A stretch of 64,000 nucleotides of DNA from G965216695 sp965216695 (GCA_965216695.1 OZ244212.1:744001-808000); one strand, 5' to 3'. Counted from the stretch's first letter, positions 43,401 through 52,066 are shown. Program-made: numbers and translations. Notes: generated from the letters alone by a model not told the origin.

Positions 43401-44704
43401 TGACCTATACGCTGGACAACGGATTCATCCCCGAATCTACCAAGCAAAACATCCTGCGCGTAACGCAGCACCTGGACGTCGATCACGTATTCGGTTCGAC
43501 ACCACACATGAACGAGATATTTGCCGATAGCCTCACCAGGCATAGCAACGTATGCAACGGTTGTTTCAAAACACTCTACACGCTCAGCATGAATCTCGCT
43601 AAGGAGCGCGGTATTCCCTGCATCGTAACAGGCCTCGCCCGCGGTCAGTTGTTCGAAACCCGGCTGGTTGACATGTGTTTTACCGGTGAGTTCGATCCGG
43701 ACAGGATCGACGCAACCGTGCTGTCGGCTCGCAAGGCGTATCATAAGATTCAGGATGCAACGACCCGCCTGTTGCCGGTTGCAAACTTCGAAGACGATGC
43801 AATCTTCGATGAGATCGAGTTTCTCGACTACTTTCGCTACACCGACGTTACGCTGGATCAGATGTATTCGTTTCTGAAACAGCACGCTCCATGGATAAGG
43901 CCTGAAGACACTGGCCGAAGCACTAACTGTTCAATCAACGATACCGGCATCTACGTGCACACGTTCGAGCGCGGTTTTCACAACTATTCGCTACCCTACA
44001 GCTGGGACGTTCGCCTAGGGCACAAAACGCGAGATGCCGCAATGGCAGAACTACGCGACGACATAGACGTAGCGGATGTCGCGCGGATCCTCTCCGAAAT
44101 CGGCTACCAGCCACAGGAACCACGACACGGATCGACACTGGTCGCCTACTACTGTTCAAGCGCAGATTCCATCGACGCGACCGAACCAGAAGTTCACGAA
44201 CTCCGTGCCTACCTTTCGGAACGCCTGCCACCATCAATGGTTCCAGCACAATACGTGCGCCTGGATTCCATGCCGATGAGCGCGAATGGCAAGATCGATT
44301 TCTCCGGACTGCCCGATCTGATCCCAGATGCACCTGTCGACACAACGCCACCGAGCAACGATAACGAACGTCTACTGCTGGACGTGTGGTGTCGCGCTTT
44401 CGGGGCCACGCGGATCGGTATTCATACCGACTTCTTCGAGATCGGAGGCGACTCGGTTCTTGCGATTCAGATCATCGACCAGTTGGAAGATGCGGGTTGG
44501 TGGCTCGATCCGAAAGACCTGTTCGAAAACCCTACGGTTTCCCAAGCGGCCGCGTTGATTCAACGTAAAACCTCGTTGCGGAACGCCGGACGGGACGAAC
44601 CCGGCGCCTTCGAACTCGTCAACCTGAACGACGATGACAAGGCGAAGCTCGGCGACCTACTGGCGGATCTGGACAGGAAGGGTCGCACCCGTGGAGAACG
44701 TTGA
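40442..44704 (+). CDS. NRPS module 1: C - A interrupted by PP-loop amidotransferase - PCP
   Basis: A 1420-residue assembly-line protein. Condensation domain 1-440, with H136-H137-x3-D141-A142 (Gly of HHxxxDG is Ala). Adenylation domain from about 470 with A3 YVLYTSGTTGTPKGT (603 on), A5 NEYGPTET and A8 GRADRQVKLHGVRIELDEIG (about 850-870). Between A8 and A9 sits a foreign domain, residues about 895-1215. It has a zinc-type CxxC pair (Cys899, 902, 919, 922), the PP-loop SGGKDS (967-972), CNGC (1038-1041), and the fold of N-acetyl sugar amidotransferases (WbpG/PseA/WbuX). The A domain then resumes with A9 LPPSMVP and A10 NGKID, and a carrier domain with phosphopantetheine Ser1338 in FFEIGGDSVLA. 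A by-eye alignment to GrsA gives specificity residues D-L-T-K-I-G-E-I-G, close to asparagine codes. Overlaps the next NRPS gene by 14 bp. Confidence 0.93.
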   Translation: MARHARTPLTASQSLIWQGERLYPDSALYNMPFVFHIEGNVDPDRFEAAFRALIQRHDALRTVFSRESGTPEGILKDAPAGVFTHQDFRSEPAPDDAFQRWLSSQATAPFLLDRELWRSTLATLSADRSAWVLNAHHLVVDAVSYAILFRDLCDLYSGKNASELSPCASFSAAVEREQKDAGTPRGHQAIDFWRNKPPINSAKQLYGQTDDSRRIEAVRKEIFLDAQTTQELNRIATQGVNALTLQIGQFCVYASLLAAFIHRISGDETIRIGILGQTRNTRELRSSVGLYLETWPLDVRVEGTDTFYSLLERMAGDFQQSLRHVRPGVSVESARNSPQFILNYLPIEDFSNFAGFPVRTEWVHTKAIDPSHKMRLHVHDFSVTGRSTLQFDLKESAFGPREQSFVPHHFLNLLQHWVGSPDLPLHSVALESSSISAQRTAFNATSAPPSQLRALVSPDSKPADKLSVAIATSSDSGPRKLTYGELTRCASALATLLRTRGIGRGSIVPLYMAPSMESVVSVLAILQTGAAFLPLDPTHPSKRLDGIVTEAGSVFELQALLDRAAEPCPIEAVERIAVDVNQLLRSPSTPAPFADRNPDDLAYVLYTSGTTGTPKGTLITDKGLSNYLTWAAGYYLPSQAVNMPLFTSIAFDLTLTSVLLPVVTGGSVHVFEDTTGNVAKLVSNVLSSPHINLVKLTPSHLKLTAQGMRYSDQLAGMIFGGEALPTETALRALEAGPHGFRVFNEYGPTETVIGCMIHTFDPTRERSTFVPIGRPIRNTQIHVLDEHLDPVPKGIVGELCIGGDGVGIGYLDRPKLTQERFVEDPFIPNARMYRSGDLARWVSEDELEFLGRADRQVKLHGVRIELDEIGETLSTHPSVSAAAVTLSAAPAATDPEVFCTRCGLSSRYPDTTFDEQGVCNMCVEFATYRFKLDDYFRDDSELQQKLDRIRTRRRDRDGQYDCLMLLSGGKDSTYVLYQLVAHGMKVLTYTLDNGFIPESTKQNILRVTQHLDVDHVFGSTPHMNEIFADSLTRHSNVCNGCFKTLYTLSMNLAKERGIPCIVTGLARGQLFETRLVDMCFTGEFDPDRIDATVLSARKAYHKIQDATTRLLPVANFEDDAIFDEIEFLDYFRYTDVTLDQMYSFLKQHAPWIRPEDTGRSTNCSINDTGIYVHTFERGFHNYSLPYSWDVRLGHKTRDAAMAELRDDIDVADVARILSEIGYQPQEPRHGSTLVAYYCSSADSIDATEPEVHELRAYLSERLPPSMVPAQYVRLDSMPMSANGKIDFSGLPDLIPDAPVDTTPPSNDNERLLLDVWCRAFGATRIGIHTDFFEIGGDSVLAIQIIDQLEDAGWWLDPKDLFENPTVSQAAALIQRKTSLRNAGRDEPGAFELVNLNDDDKAKLGDLLADLDRKGRTRGER

Positions 44705-47700
44705 TGACATCTATCCACTGACGCCCGTTCAGCAGGGCATTCTCGCCGAATGCGTTCGCGAACCTCATTCGTTTGCCTACCACGTGCAGTTCTCGTGCAC
44801 TATCGACTGTAGCGACGACGCTTCAGGCGATGCGTTCGCGACCAGATTTGCAGATCGCTGGGGCGATGCTTTCACACGACACGAGATTCTGCGATCGATG
44901 ATCGTTTGGGAAGCCGCCGCAGAACCGTTACAGATCGTACGCTCGCGCGTCGACTTGCCGTGGCGGGCATCAGACTGGCGGTCAGCGGAACACAGCGAAC
45001 AGCACACCCGCTGGGCGGCGCTCCTGCATGAAGATCTGAGCGCTCCGTTTGATCTACAGCAGGCGCCGCTAGCCAGGCTCCACCTGGTTAGGGTAAACGA
45101 TCGGCGATACCGATTTCTGTGGAGTTTTCATCACATCATCCTGGACGGATGGTCAACGCTTCTACTGCTTCAAGAAGTATTCGGCGAATCGCGGCGGAGT
45201 AATGCCAGGTTCCGAGACTTTGTGGCGTGGTCGCTGGACGACGCGCGAACCCCGCTTCCCTCCGAGTCGATAGAGTTCTGGAAACAACAGCTGCAGGGAT
45301 TCGACACGCCAACCTTCGTGCCCCGGGAATGGGGCCAGTCCACGGTGCATAGCGAGCCGCTATACACCCTAGAAGACGCGCCAATAGACGCACCAGAAAC
45401 CTTCGATCCCGACAGCCGCATTGCTCTGCGGTTTAGCATCGAACCGTCCGATGTGAATGTCGCAGAATTCGCGGCGTCGAATCGGCTAACGGTGAACACG
45501 ATTGTGATGGCCGCGTGGGCGATCGTTCTGGGATACCTGAACCGCACCAACGATGTCGTGTTCGGCGCCACACTGAGCGGGCGCCCAACCGATTTGCCGG
45601 ATTCGACTCAGATCGCGGGGCTGATGATCACGACGGTTCCGGTGCGCGCGCAGATCGACCCGCGCTCGCACGTAGTCGATTGGCTACACCAGATCCAGGC
45701 GAACCTGCTGGCTGTTCAGACGCATCAGTTCTCCCACCTGATCGATATCCAACGTCAAGCTGACATCGACCCCACAGAACCACTGTTCGAGTCGCTGATC
45801 GTATCCCATGCGTTTCCGTCGTCCCTCGGCCTCGGCGCGGGCGCGTCTGCCGTCGTAAGCGACATTTCGTACGAAGAGTACAGCCACTACCCGCTCGCGC
45901 TGCTGTGGAGCTGTGACGCGCGGTTCGAGGCCGAGCTGCTGTGCAGCGCGGGGCGCGTATCCGAAACGTCAGCACGGTCTCTTCAGCAGCTGTTCGAAAC
46001 AGCGCTCACGAGCATTGTCAAATCGGGCGGCCAGGTGCCGATCGAGGCGCTGCCTGTGATGCCGCATTCGCTGGAATCTGCCGTGCAGCGGTGGGAAACG
46101 GCGCCCGCCGATGAACAGCTGCTTGCGACGTCAACCGTATGGGAATCGATCGAGTCCTGTTTCGCCGACCATCCCGACCGAACGGCGATTCAATCGGACC
46201 AGGTATCCGTCAGCTACTCCGAACTCGGTGAGCGGGTTTCCACGTTGGCAAGCACGTACGTGCAACTGGGTGTGAGATCCGGCGATGTGGTGGCCATCGC
46301 AATGCCCAATAGCGAAAACGCGATTGCGGCGATGTTGGCTTCTTGGAAGTGCGGCGCAACCTACGTTGTTGTGCACGACGAATCGCCCGAGACGCGTATT
46401 CGCACAATCGTCGAGCGGACAGGGTGTGTGCTCGCCATTGGGCGTGGATCCTTAGCGGGCGTACTGCAGGGTCTGGATACCGCAATTCTGACGATCGATG
46501 ACTCCATATGGTCACGACCCATTGGGGACGCACCACCATCAACCACCTTCGATGGCAACGACATCGCGTACATTCTATTCACGTCGGGTTCGAGTGGTGA
46601 CCCGAAAGGGGTGAAGATTTCGCACCGCAACCTGGCGTTCTCCAACAATGCCCGCAGTGAATACTACGGCGGCGCACCAGAGCGCTTCCTGTTACTGTCC
46701 AGCAACGCCTTCGACAGTTCCGTCGCAGGAATATTTTCGTGCCTGACCACCGGAGCAACGCTGGTAGTCGCCGATGCAGATCAGCGGCGTGACCCGGCTG
46801 CACTTGCAGACCTGATAGCGCGTCACAGGGTTACGCATACACTCTGCATACCGGCGCTCTACGACGCAATACTCACCATCGCGGACGACGGCCAACTCGA
46901 TTCGTTGCAGAGCGTAATCGTCGCCGGCGAGCCCTGTTCCAGCGACATCGTGCGCCATCACTTTCGAGCAACCGAAAACGTGGATCTGTTCAACGAATAC
47001 GGACCAACCGAGGCGACGGTGTGGTGTTCCGTCGCGCAATTGTTCGCGCAAGACGCGAACGCCGACCGCATACCAATTGGCCGCCCCATACCGGGTGCCG
47101 AGTTACGCGTTGTAGATCAGCACGGTCGCCGACTGCCCCCCTTCACTCCGGGCGCCTTATGGGTGGCCGGTCCCGGCGTTGCCAAGGGTTACCTGGACCC
47201 CGACGACGATTGGCGGTTCGTTACCCGCGATGGTAATCGGTTCTATCAGACCGGCGACAATGCGTACTGGGACAGCGACGGCAATCTACATCTCGTCGGT
47301 CGTGCCGACAGACAGATCAAGATTCGCGGACACCGTATCGAACTCGGCGAGATAGAGGCGGTCGCCACGGAGCTGTCCAACGTAGACGAAGCGGTGGCCT
47401 GGGTTGCAACGGATGCACCCGACCCTGAATCGGTACAGCAACTCGCATTGCGGGTCGCTTCGTCGGAGTACGGTATGTCCATCCTGGAGGAGATCGAAAA
47501 CCGGGACGCGTTCGCGGCGAAGCACGAAGGCACGAAGCTGGTGAAGAAGCGCACCTCGCCCCACTACGACATTCAGCTAGGCTTAGACAACGTCTTCATT
47601 CAACCACCCAGAAAGTCCCAGAGGGATTGGCTCGTGCGCCAGCTCCTCGACGAATTCGAAGCAGACCTCGCGCAAGCCGACACGCACGCACGACGGTTCA

Positions 47701-48338
47701 AGCGCGGCCGGGAATCCCGGCTGCGCGATCAGTATCCCGACATCGAGTCGGCAGAGCTAACCGATCAGGAAATCATGGAGACGTGGCAGGAGCCATTGAT
47801 GAACGCGATGGCGGAGTATGCAGCGAGTCGTGGCGGCGACATTCTAGAGATTGGATTCGGCCGAGGCTACGCGGCAACTGCCGTTCAACTACACACGCCC
47901 GCATCACACACCATAGTGGAAGTAAACGATTTCATCATCGCCGATCACTACTATCCGTGGCGTCGCCAACATTCGATAGCCAACATCCAACTGATAACCG
48001 GTCGCTGGCAGGACAACCTGCCCGATCTGACCACCTACGACGGCATCCTCTTCCACGCGTTTCCACTCAACGAAGAGGAATTCGTACAACACGTACTCTC
48101 CAGCGCAACCTACGCGGAACACGCGTTTTCAGAAATGGCACGACTGCTCAAACCCAATGGCGTCTTCACCTACCTAACCACGGAGATCGACTCGCTGAGT
48201 CGCCGACACCAGCGCGCCTTGTTGCAGTGTTTCGACGAAATCACCTTCAAGGTCTTGCCCGTAGAGGTCCCGGACGACACGCAGGATGCGTGGTGGGCAG
48301 ATTCCATGGTTGTTCTGGCCGCGAAACGGAGGTCGTAG
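44691..48338 (+). CDS. NRPS module 2a: C - A(N-terminal part) - GAMT-like methyltransferase
   Basis: A 1215-residue protein from a GTG at 44691 with AGGAAGGG 8 nt upstream. Condensation domain 1-440 with intact HHIILDG (147-153). Adenylation core about 490-885 with A3 YILFTSGSSGDPKGV (627 on), A5 NEYGPTEATVW and A8 GRADRQIKIRGHRIELGEIE (about 870-890). After A8 comes a SAM methyltransferase (about 930-1212): ETWQEPLM, motif I DILEIGFGRG (1050-1059), VEVND, FHAFPLNEEEF and LLKPNGVFTYL. These match guanidinoacetate N-methyltransferases as I recall them. The protein stops straight after the methyltransferase, lacking A9, A10 and a carrier; these are in the next gene. Substrate code by eye D-S-A-C-I-A-E-V-W; no confident assignment. 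Confidence 0.92.
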   Translation: MENVDDIYPLTPVQQGILAECVREPHSFAYHVQFSCTIDCSDDASGDAFATRFADRWGDAFTRHEILRSMIVWEAAAEPLQIVRSRVDLPWRASDWRSAEHSEQHTRWAALLHEDLSAPFDLQQAPLARLHLVRVNDRRYRFLWSFHHIILDGWSTLLLLQEVFGESRRSNARFRDFVAWSLDDARTPLPSESIEFWKQQLQGFDTPTFVPREWGQSTVHSEPLYTLEDAPIDAPETFDPDSRIALRFSIEPSDVNVAEFAASNRLTVNTIVMAAWAIVLGYLNRTNDVVFGATLSGRPTDLPDSTQIAGLMITTVPVRAQIDPRSHVVDWLHQIQANLLAVQTHQFSHLIDIQRQADIDPTEPLFESLIVSHAFPSSLGLGAGASAVVSDISYEEYSHYPLALLWSCDARFEAELLCSAGRVSETSARSLQQLFETALTSIVKSGGQVPIEALPVMPHSLESAVQRWETAPADEQLLATSTVWESIESCFADHPDRTAIQSDQVSVSYSELGERVSTLASTYVQLGVRSGDVVAIAMPNSENAIAAMLASWKCGATYVVVHDESPETRIRTIVERTGCVLAIGRGSLAGVLQGLDTAILTIDDSIWSRPIGDAPPSTTFDGNDIAYILFTSGSSGDPKGVKISHRNLAFSNNARSEYYGGAPERFLLLSSNAFDSSVAGIFSCLTTGATLVVADADQRRDPAALADLIARHRVTHTLCIPALYDAILTIADDGQLDSLQSVIVAGEPCSSDIVRHHFRATENVDLFNEYGPTEATVWCSVAQLFAQDANADRIPIGRPIPGAELRVVDQHGRRLPPFTPGALWVAGPGVAKGYLDPDDDWRFVTRDGNRFYQTGDNAYWDSDGNLHLVGRADRQIKIRGHRIELGEIEAVATELSNVDEAVAWVATDAPDPESVQQLALRVASSEYGMSILEEIENRDAFAAKHEGTKLVKKRTSPHYDIQLGLDNVFIQPPRKSQRDWLVRQLLDEFEADLAQADTHARRFKRGRESRLRDQYPDIESAELTDQEIMETWQEPLMNAMAEYAASRGGDILEIGFGRGYAATAVQLHTPASHTIVEVNDFIIADHYYPWRRQHSIANIQLITGRWQDNLPDLTTYDGILFHAFPLNEEEFVQHVLSSATYAEHAFSEMARLLKPNGVFTYLTTEIDSLSRRHQRALLQCFDEITFKVLPVEVPDDTQDAWWADSMVVLAAKRRS

Positions 48339-48955
48339 TGTCTTCCGACATCGAACAGCGCATTGCGAGCCTCTCGGAACAACAGCGAAACGAACTCTCC
48401 GATCGTCTGCGTGATGCCACCGTTGGATCGACGCAACAGCGTCTGGTGCTTGCCTGGCGCGGCGGCGCATCCAAAGAGCGTTTAGCGGAACACCTACGCG
48501 AACGGCTTCCGGCGCACATGCAGCCGCAACGTCTGATTCATTGCGATGAAATTCCTCGCACCCTTCACGGCAAGATCAACTACAAAGCACTCAACGCACA
48601 CGCGCGCGACGTGGAGCTGCACGACTTGGCGGATCATCCCGCGGACACGACGGTTACGTTAACCGACACGCAGGCAAAGCTTTCGAACATTGTCTGCGAC
48701 GTTCTATCGCTCGAAAACGTGGATCTACGCCATCGGTTTTTCGATATCGGCGGGGACTCCCTGTCCGCGATGAGGGTGATGGCTCGCATGAAATCGGAAC
48801 ATGCGGTGAACATCGCGATGACGGCGTTGATTCTGGAACCGATGAACGTTGTCGCAGACGCTGTTGATGCTGGCATACGAGGCGGAACCGACGAGGAAGA
48901 GGGCGTGGTGCGCCGCGTTAAACGCCGTTTGATCCAGTGGCTGGGACCATCTTGA
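48338..48955 (+). CDS. NRPS module 2b: A(C-terminal subdomain) - PCP
   Basis: A 205-residue protein that completes the previous adenylation domain: after a helical N-terminus it has A9 LPAHMQPQRLI (about 53-64), A10 with the catalytic lysine Lys79 in PRTLHGKINYKAL, and a carrier domain with Ser141 in FFDIGGDSLSAM. Its GTG shares a base with the previous TAG (TAGTG), and a strong GGAGG lies 5 nt upstream (48328-48332), so it is a true start rather than a read-through artefact. The two halves must associate to give a working A domain. It ends with a basic tail (VVRRVKRRLIQW). Confidence 0.88.
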   Translation: MSSDIEQRIASLSEQQRNELSDRLRDATVGSTQQRLVLAWRGGASKERLAEHLRERLPAHMQPQRLIHCDEIPRTLHGKINYKALNAHARDVELHDLADHPADTTVTLTDTQAKLSNIVCDVLSLENVDLRHRFFDIGGDSLSAMRVMARMKSEHAVNIAMTALILEPMNVVADAVDAGIRGGTDEEEGVVRRVKRRLIQWLGPS

Positions 48956-48977
48956 AACGGCAGGATGATTCCAGGCG

Positions 48978-50021
48978 TTACGAGAGGTTGGCGTAGGTGT
49001 CCTTCGGATCTCCGGCCACGCCCTGAACATCGATGCAGTGGCCAATACCGAGCTGCAACCCCAGCTCCTGCAGCAGTCTGAGCGTAACGTGATCTTCCAG
49101 TGCGAATCCGGTGGAATCGAAAATCGTCTTCTTTTGCTGGTACGACTCGTACTGTCGTTCACCGTGCACCAGGTCGATGATGTCGGGTCCAATCTCATGC
49201 CGCTCGAGCTGCTGACACTCGCCTTCTTTACGCGCCTGAGGCAAGAAATCGGGGCACACGAAGCTTTGCTTCAATAGCGCGCGCGGAATCTCGACCTTCC
49301 CCGGGAAGTCGGAGCCAACCGCATTGATGTGAACGTGCGGCACGAGAGGTTCGCCGTCCAGAACCGGGCCTGCGCCAACGGGTACCGACGTGGCCGTGCA
49401 GACAATATCGCATTGGGCAACCTCGCGCCGCGACGCCACCTCGATGGCCGTCTGCTTCAAATTGAGCATTCGCACACGATGTTCGAAACTTGCGCTCACC
49501 CGTTCGTCGGAATCAAACACCAACACCCGTTCCAACTCGAACGTGCGCGAAAGCGCATGCAATTGCGTCACAGCCTGCGCACCCGCACCGATCAAGCCCA
49601 ACGAGGACGCTCCCGGAATGGCAAGAATCGATGACGCGATCGCCGACGCAGCGCCGGTCCGCAGCGCAGTCGCGAGGGTCGTGTCGGCAACGCCGGTTAC
49701 ATGACCGCTCAAGCCGTCGAAACACAACGATATCGACTGAACGCTGGGTCTTCCGCGATCGCGGGGATTATCCGGTACATAGCTCACTAGCTTGAACGTT
49801 ACATCGGTACCGGCTTCCAGGATCGGCATCCACTCGAACAGGCCTTCGCCCTGCCCCGCGAGCTTGAATCCGTCGCGCTCAGGAACGGAGTAGGTCTGTT
49901 TGGCCTGCGGTTCAGAAAACACATCCCGAAGGCGCTCGATGACAAGATCCATCAGCGCATCGACGCCGACGTGCGACGCAATTCCGGCAACGTCGGCCGC
50001 TGTAAGGAAGTTTGTCTTCAT
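48978..50021 (-). CDS. Ornithine cyclodeaminase / mu-crystallin family protein
   Basis: A 347-residue NAD(P)-dependent enzyme with the family segments DVTFKLVSYVPDNP, ATALRTGAASAIAS, Rossmann motif LGLIGAGAQAVTQLHALS and VHINAVGSDFPGKVEI. Family members turn ornithine into proline with ammonia release, or reduce or oxidise related imines (e.g. SbnB, alanine dehydrogenase of archaea). Beside a prolyl-AMP ligase-like gene, supplying proline from ornithine is the simplest role. It is convergent with the NRPS genes. Start at ATG 50021; a TTG one codon earlier is possible. Confidence 0.85.
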   Translation of the reverse strand: MKTNFLTAADVAGIASHVGVDALMDLVIERLRDVFSEPQAKQTYSVPERDGFKLAGQGEGLFEWMPILEAGTDVTFKLVSYVPDNPRDRGRPSVQSISLCFDGLSGHVTGVADTTLATALRTGAASAIASSILAIPGASSLGLIGAGAQAVTQLHALSRTFELERVLVFDSDERVSASFEHRVRMLNLKQTAIEVASRREVAQCDIVCTATSVPVGAGPVLDGEPLVPHVHINAVGSDFPGKVEIPRALLKQSFVCPDFLPQARKEGECQQLERHEIGPDIIDLVHGERQYESYQQKKTIFDSTGFALEDHVTLRLLQELGLQLGIGHCIDVQGVAGDPKDTYANLS

Positions 50022-50248
50022 CAACTGTCTTTCTACCCCGATTGCGAACGGTCAGGCGACGACATACCCAAAGGCACGCCGATCCGAATGCGAACCGCGA
50101 TTCTACTATTTCCCGGCCCCTGACGGCGCCGGCTTTGTAGTCGCGATGTGGGGATGTATACGAGATGTCAGAACTTCTTTGCACAGCCTCCGAGCTGCCG
50201 GGATGTGATGCAGATGTAACTTGGGCGGCAGTGTTCCGTTCGCCACGC

Positions 50249-50254
50249 TATACT
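50249..50254 (+). promoter_or_regulatory. -10 box TATACT 6 nt before the carrier-protein gene
   Basis: TATACT (50249-50254) lies 6 nt before the ATG at 50261, with no Shine-Dalgarno between. It has the same geometry as ribF and the gene at 37450, so this may be another leaderless transcript. No good -35 was found. Confidence 0.4.
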
Positions 50255-50260
50255 TTTCGC

Positions 50261-50521
50261 ATGGACATTCAGGAAATCGTGACCGAGCTGAGCGAGTATC
50301 TGAAGCGCGACGTGCTGTACGATCTGGACGGCGTACACCTATCCCCCGACACGGATTTGCTGGACGGCGAACTGCTCGACTCCCTCGGCGCTGTTCAGTT
50401 CGGCGACTACATCGAGGAACGATTCAACATCGTTATCGTTCCAACTGAGTTCATTCCGGAAAATTTTTCGACGCTGCAGAACATCGCCCGGCTCATCGTC
50501 GAAAAGTCGGAATCAATCTAG
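50261..50521 (+). CDS. Free peptidyl/acyl carrier protein
   Basis: An 86-residue acidic carrier with the phosphopantetheine motif LLDGELLDSLGAVQFGDYIE (attachment Ser within LLDSLG) and a helix IEERFNIVIVPTEF. It probably carries the prolyl group loaded by the neighbouring ligase, equivalent to PltL, RedO or AnaD in the pyrrole and anatoxin pathways. I prefer the ATG at 50261; an upstream ATG at 50165 would add 32 residues without carrier homology. Its stop overlaps the convergent ligase gene by 9 bp. Confidence 0.88.
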   Translation: MDIQEIVTELSEYLKRDVLYDLDGVHLSPDTDLLDGELLDSLGAVQFGDYIEERFNIVIVPTEFIPENFSTLQNIARLIVEKSESI

Positions 50522-52066
50522 CGATTTGCGATCAATCTTCCCGGCGCCTGTTCTGGGAAAATTATCGACTACCGTAATCTGCCTGGGAACGGCGTAGGGT
50601 GGCACGTTGGATTTCATGTGGCGACGAATGCCGTCGACTGCGTTCGCATCGCTGTCTTTGAGGGTAACAAACAACGCTAGACCCGACCGTTGGCCCCGTC
50701 GATCCTCAAGCGCCGTAACCGCCGCTTCGATCACATTGGGATGCTGGGCTGCGATCGCCTCGATCCCGTCGAGCTCCACGCGATAGCCACGCAACTTGAT
50801 CTGCCGATCCATTCTCCCGACGAAATCGAGCAATCCATCGGACAACTGTCTGACCAGATCTCCCGTGCGGTAGAAGCGCTTGGTGTCAGGCTGATCGCCC
50901 TCCTCGTAGATCGCTTCTCGCGTCTTATCGGGCGCACCCCAGTAACCGCTCATCATCGTAGGAGAACTGACGATCAATTCGCCCGTTTCGCCGCGCGGCA
51001 CCGCACGAGTCGGGTTGGATGGATCCACAACACGAAGCTCCATCCCGTCGCAGGGTGTACCGATGGGTACCTGCTGCATGCGCAACGCCTGCTGGCCAAC
51101 CTCGTAGTGCGTGCACTGATTAACCTCGGCGGGACCATAGACATTGGCAAACCGTGCCGAACGCCACACGTCCATCAGCTTCGACAGATACTTCGTCGCG
51201 ATCGGCTCCCCGCCGTAGAGCACCCAGCGCAGATCGGGCAGATCGTCGAGCCGGCCCCGATCAACAAGACCTACCAGAAGCTGGGGTACCGAGTACCAGA
51301 TCGTCACCTGCTCGTCGCGCAACAGATCGCTCAGCTGAACCGGGAACATGCCGCACTCATCCGGTACGATCACCGTCGTCGCCCCGGCGTGCGGGCCCGT
51401 CAGATACGCGAACGTCGACATGTCTGTGTGCAGGGGCGCGTGTCCGCCGATTACATCCGTACCTGCCACCCCATACAACGCCGCGGACATATCTGCGTAG
51501 GCGAATCCGCTCGCATGGGAATGCATGATGCCTTTAGGCTGGCCGGTAGAGCCTGAGGTGTACATGATGTAGGCCAGCTCGTCGTCACCGCCCACATGCC
51601 TGAACGTTGCGCCGTCAAGGCTTCTAATCTGGTCCCAGGAAACACAATCCGAGCGCTCAAGACCCCGTGGCGTCAAGCCCACCGACGCGATTAGTGACGG
51701 AACAGCATCCATCAACCCGGCAATGTAGGTGCAATCCGATTCATCGCCTATGATCGCGCTGGCCTGACACGCCTCAAGCACTTGTCGCTTTCTCGAGACT
51801 GAGGCATGCGGGTCGACGGGAACGAACACGGCACCCGTCTGGAGCACGCCATACACCGCCACCGGAATCTCCAGGCACTTCGGCAGCGACACTGCTACTC
51901 GGTCGCCGGGATTGATACCCGAGGCAACCAGGTACTCGCCCACCTGGCTCGCGGCCCGATCGAGCTGACCGTATGAGAGCGCGTTTCCTTTGAAACGATA
52001 CGCAATCCGATCCGGGTTGGCCTGCGCCACACGGTCGAGCAACAGAGATAGATTAAACCGCTGCAC
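50513..52066 (-). CDS. Stand-alone adenylation enzyme, probable L-prolyl-AMP ligase
   Basis: A 517-residue AMP-forming ligase with A3 YIMYTSGSTGQPKGI, A5 NVYGPAEVNQCTHYEV, A7 YRTGDLV, A8 GRMDRQIKLRGYRVELDGIE and A10 Lys in TGAGKIDRKSL; no carrier or condensation domain. The YGPAEVNQCT segment is what I remember from PltF/RedM prolyl ligases, and the by-eye specificity residues (Asp235, Tyr278, Leu299, Cys331 in GrsA numbering) agree with proline codes at several positions. It would load proline on the carrier at 50261. GTG start at 52066, 6 bp after the dehydrogenase stop. Confidence 0.82.
   Translation of the reverse strand: MQRFNLSLLLDRVAQANPDRIAYRFKGNALSYGQLDRAASQVGEYLVASGINPGDRVAVSLPKCLEIPVAVYGVLQTGAVFVPVDPHASVSRKRQVLEACQASAIIGDESDCTYIAGLMDAVPSLIASVGLTPRGLERSDCVSWDQIRSLDGATFRHVGGDDELAYIMYTSGSTGQPKGIMHSHASGFAYADMSAALYGVAGTDVIGGHAPLHTDMSTFAYLTGPHAGATTVIVPDECGMFPVQLSDLLRDEQVTIWYSVPQLLVGLVDRGRLDDLPDLRWVLYGGEPIATKYLSKLMDVWRSARFANVYGPAEVNQCTHYEVGQQALRMQQVPIGTPCDGMELRVVDPSNPTRAVPRGETGELIVSSPTMMSGYWGAPDKTREAIYEEGDQPDTKRFYRTGDLVRQLSDGLLDFVGRMDRQIKLRGYRVELDGIEAIAAQHPNVIEAAVTALEDRRGQRSGLALFVTLKDSDANAVDGIRRHMKSNVPPYAVPRQITVVDNFPRTGAGKIDRKSLD

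Noticed and set aside
47627..48337. Upstream extension of the third NRPS gene overlapping the methyltransferase region
   Set aside because: The frame is open upstream but encodes Arg-rich nonsense; the GTG at 48338 with GGAGG fits the start of true A-domain homology.
50165..50260. Longer start for the free carrier protein
   Set aside because: The 32 extra residues show no carrier-protein features, while the ATG at 50261 gives normal carrier size.
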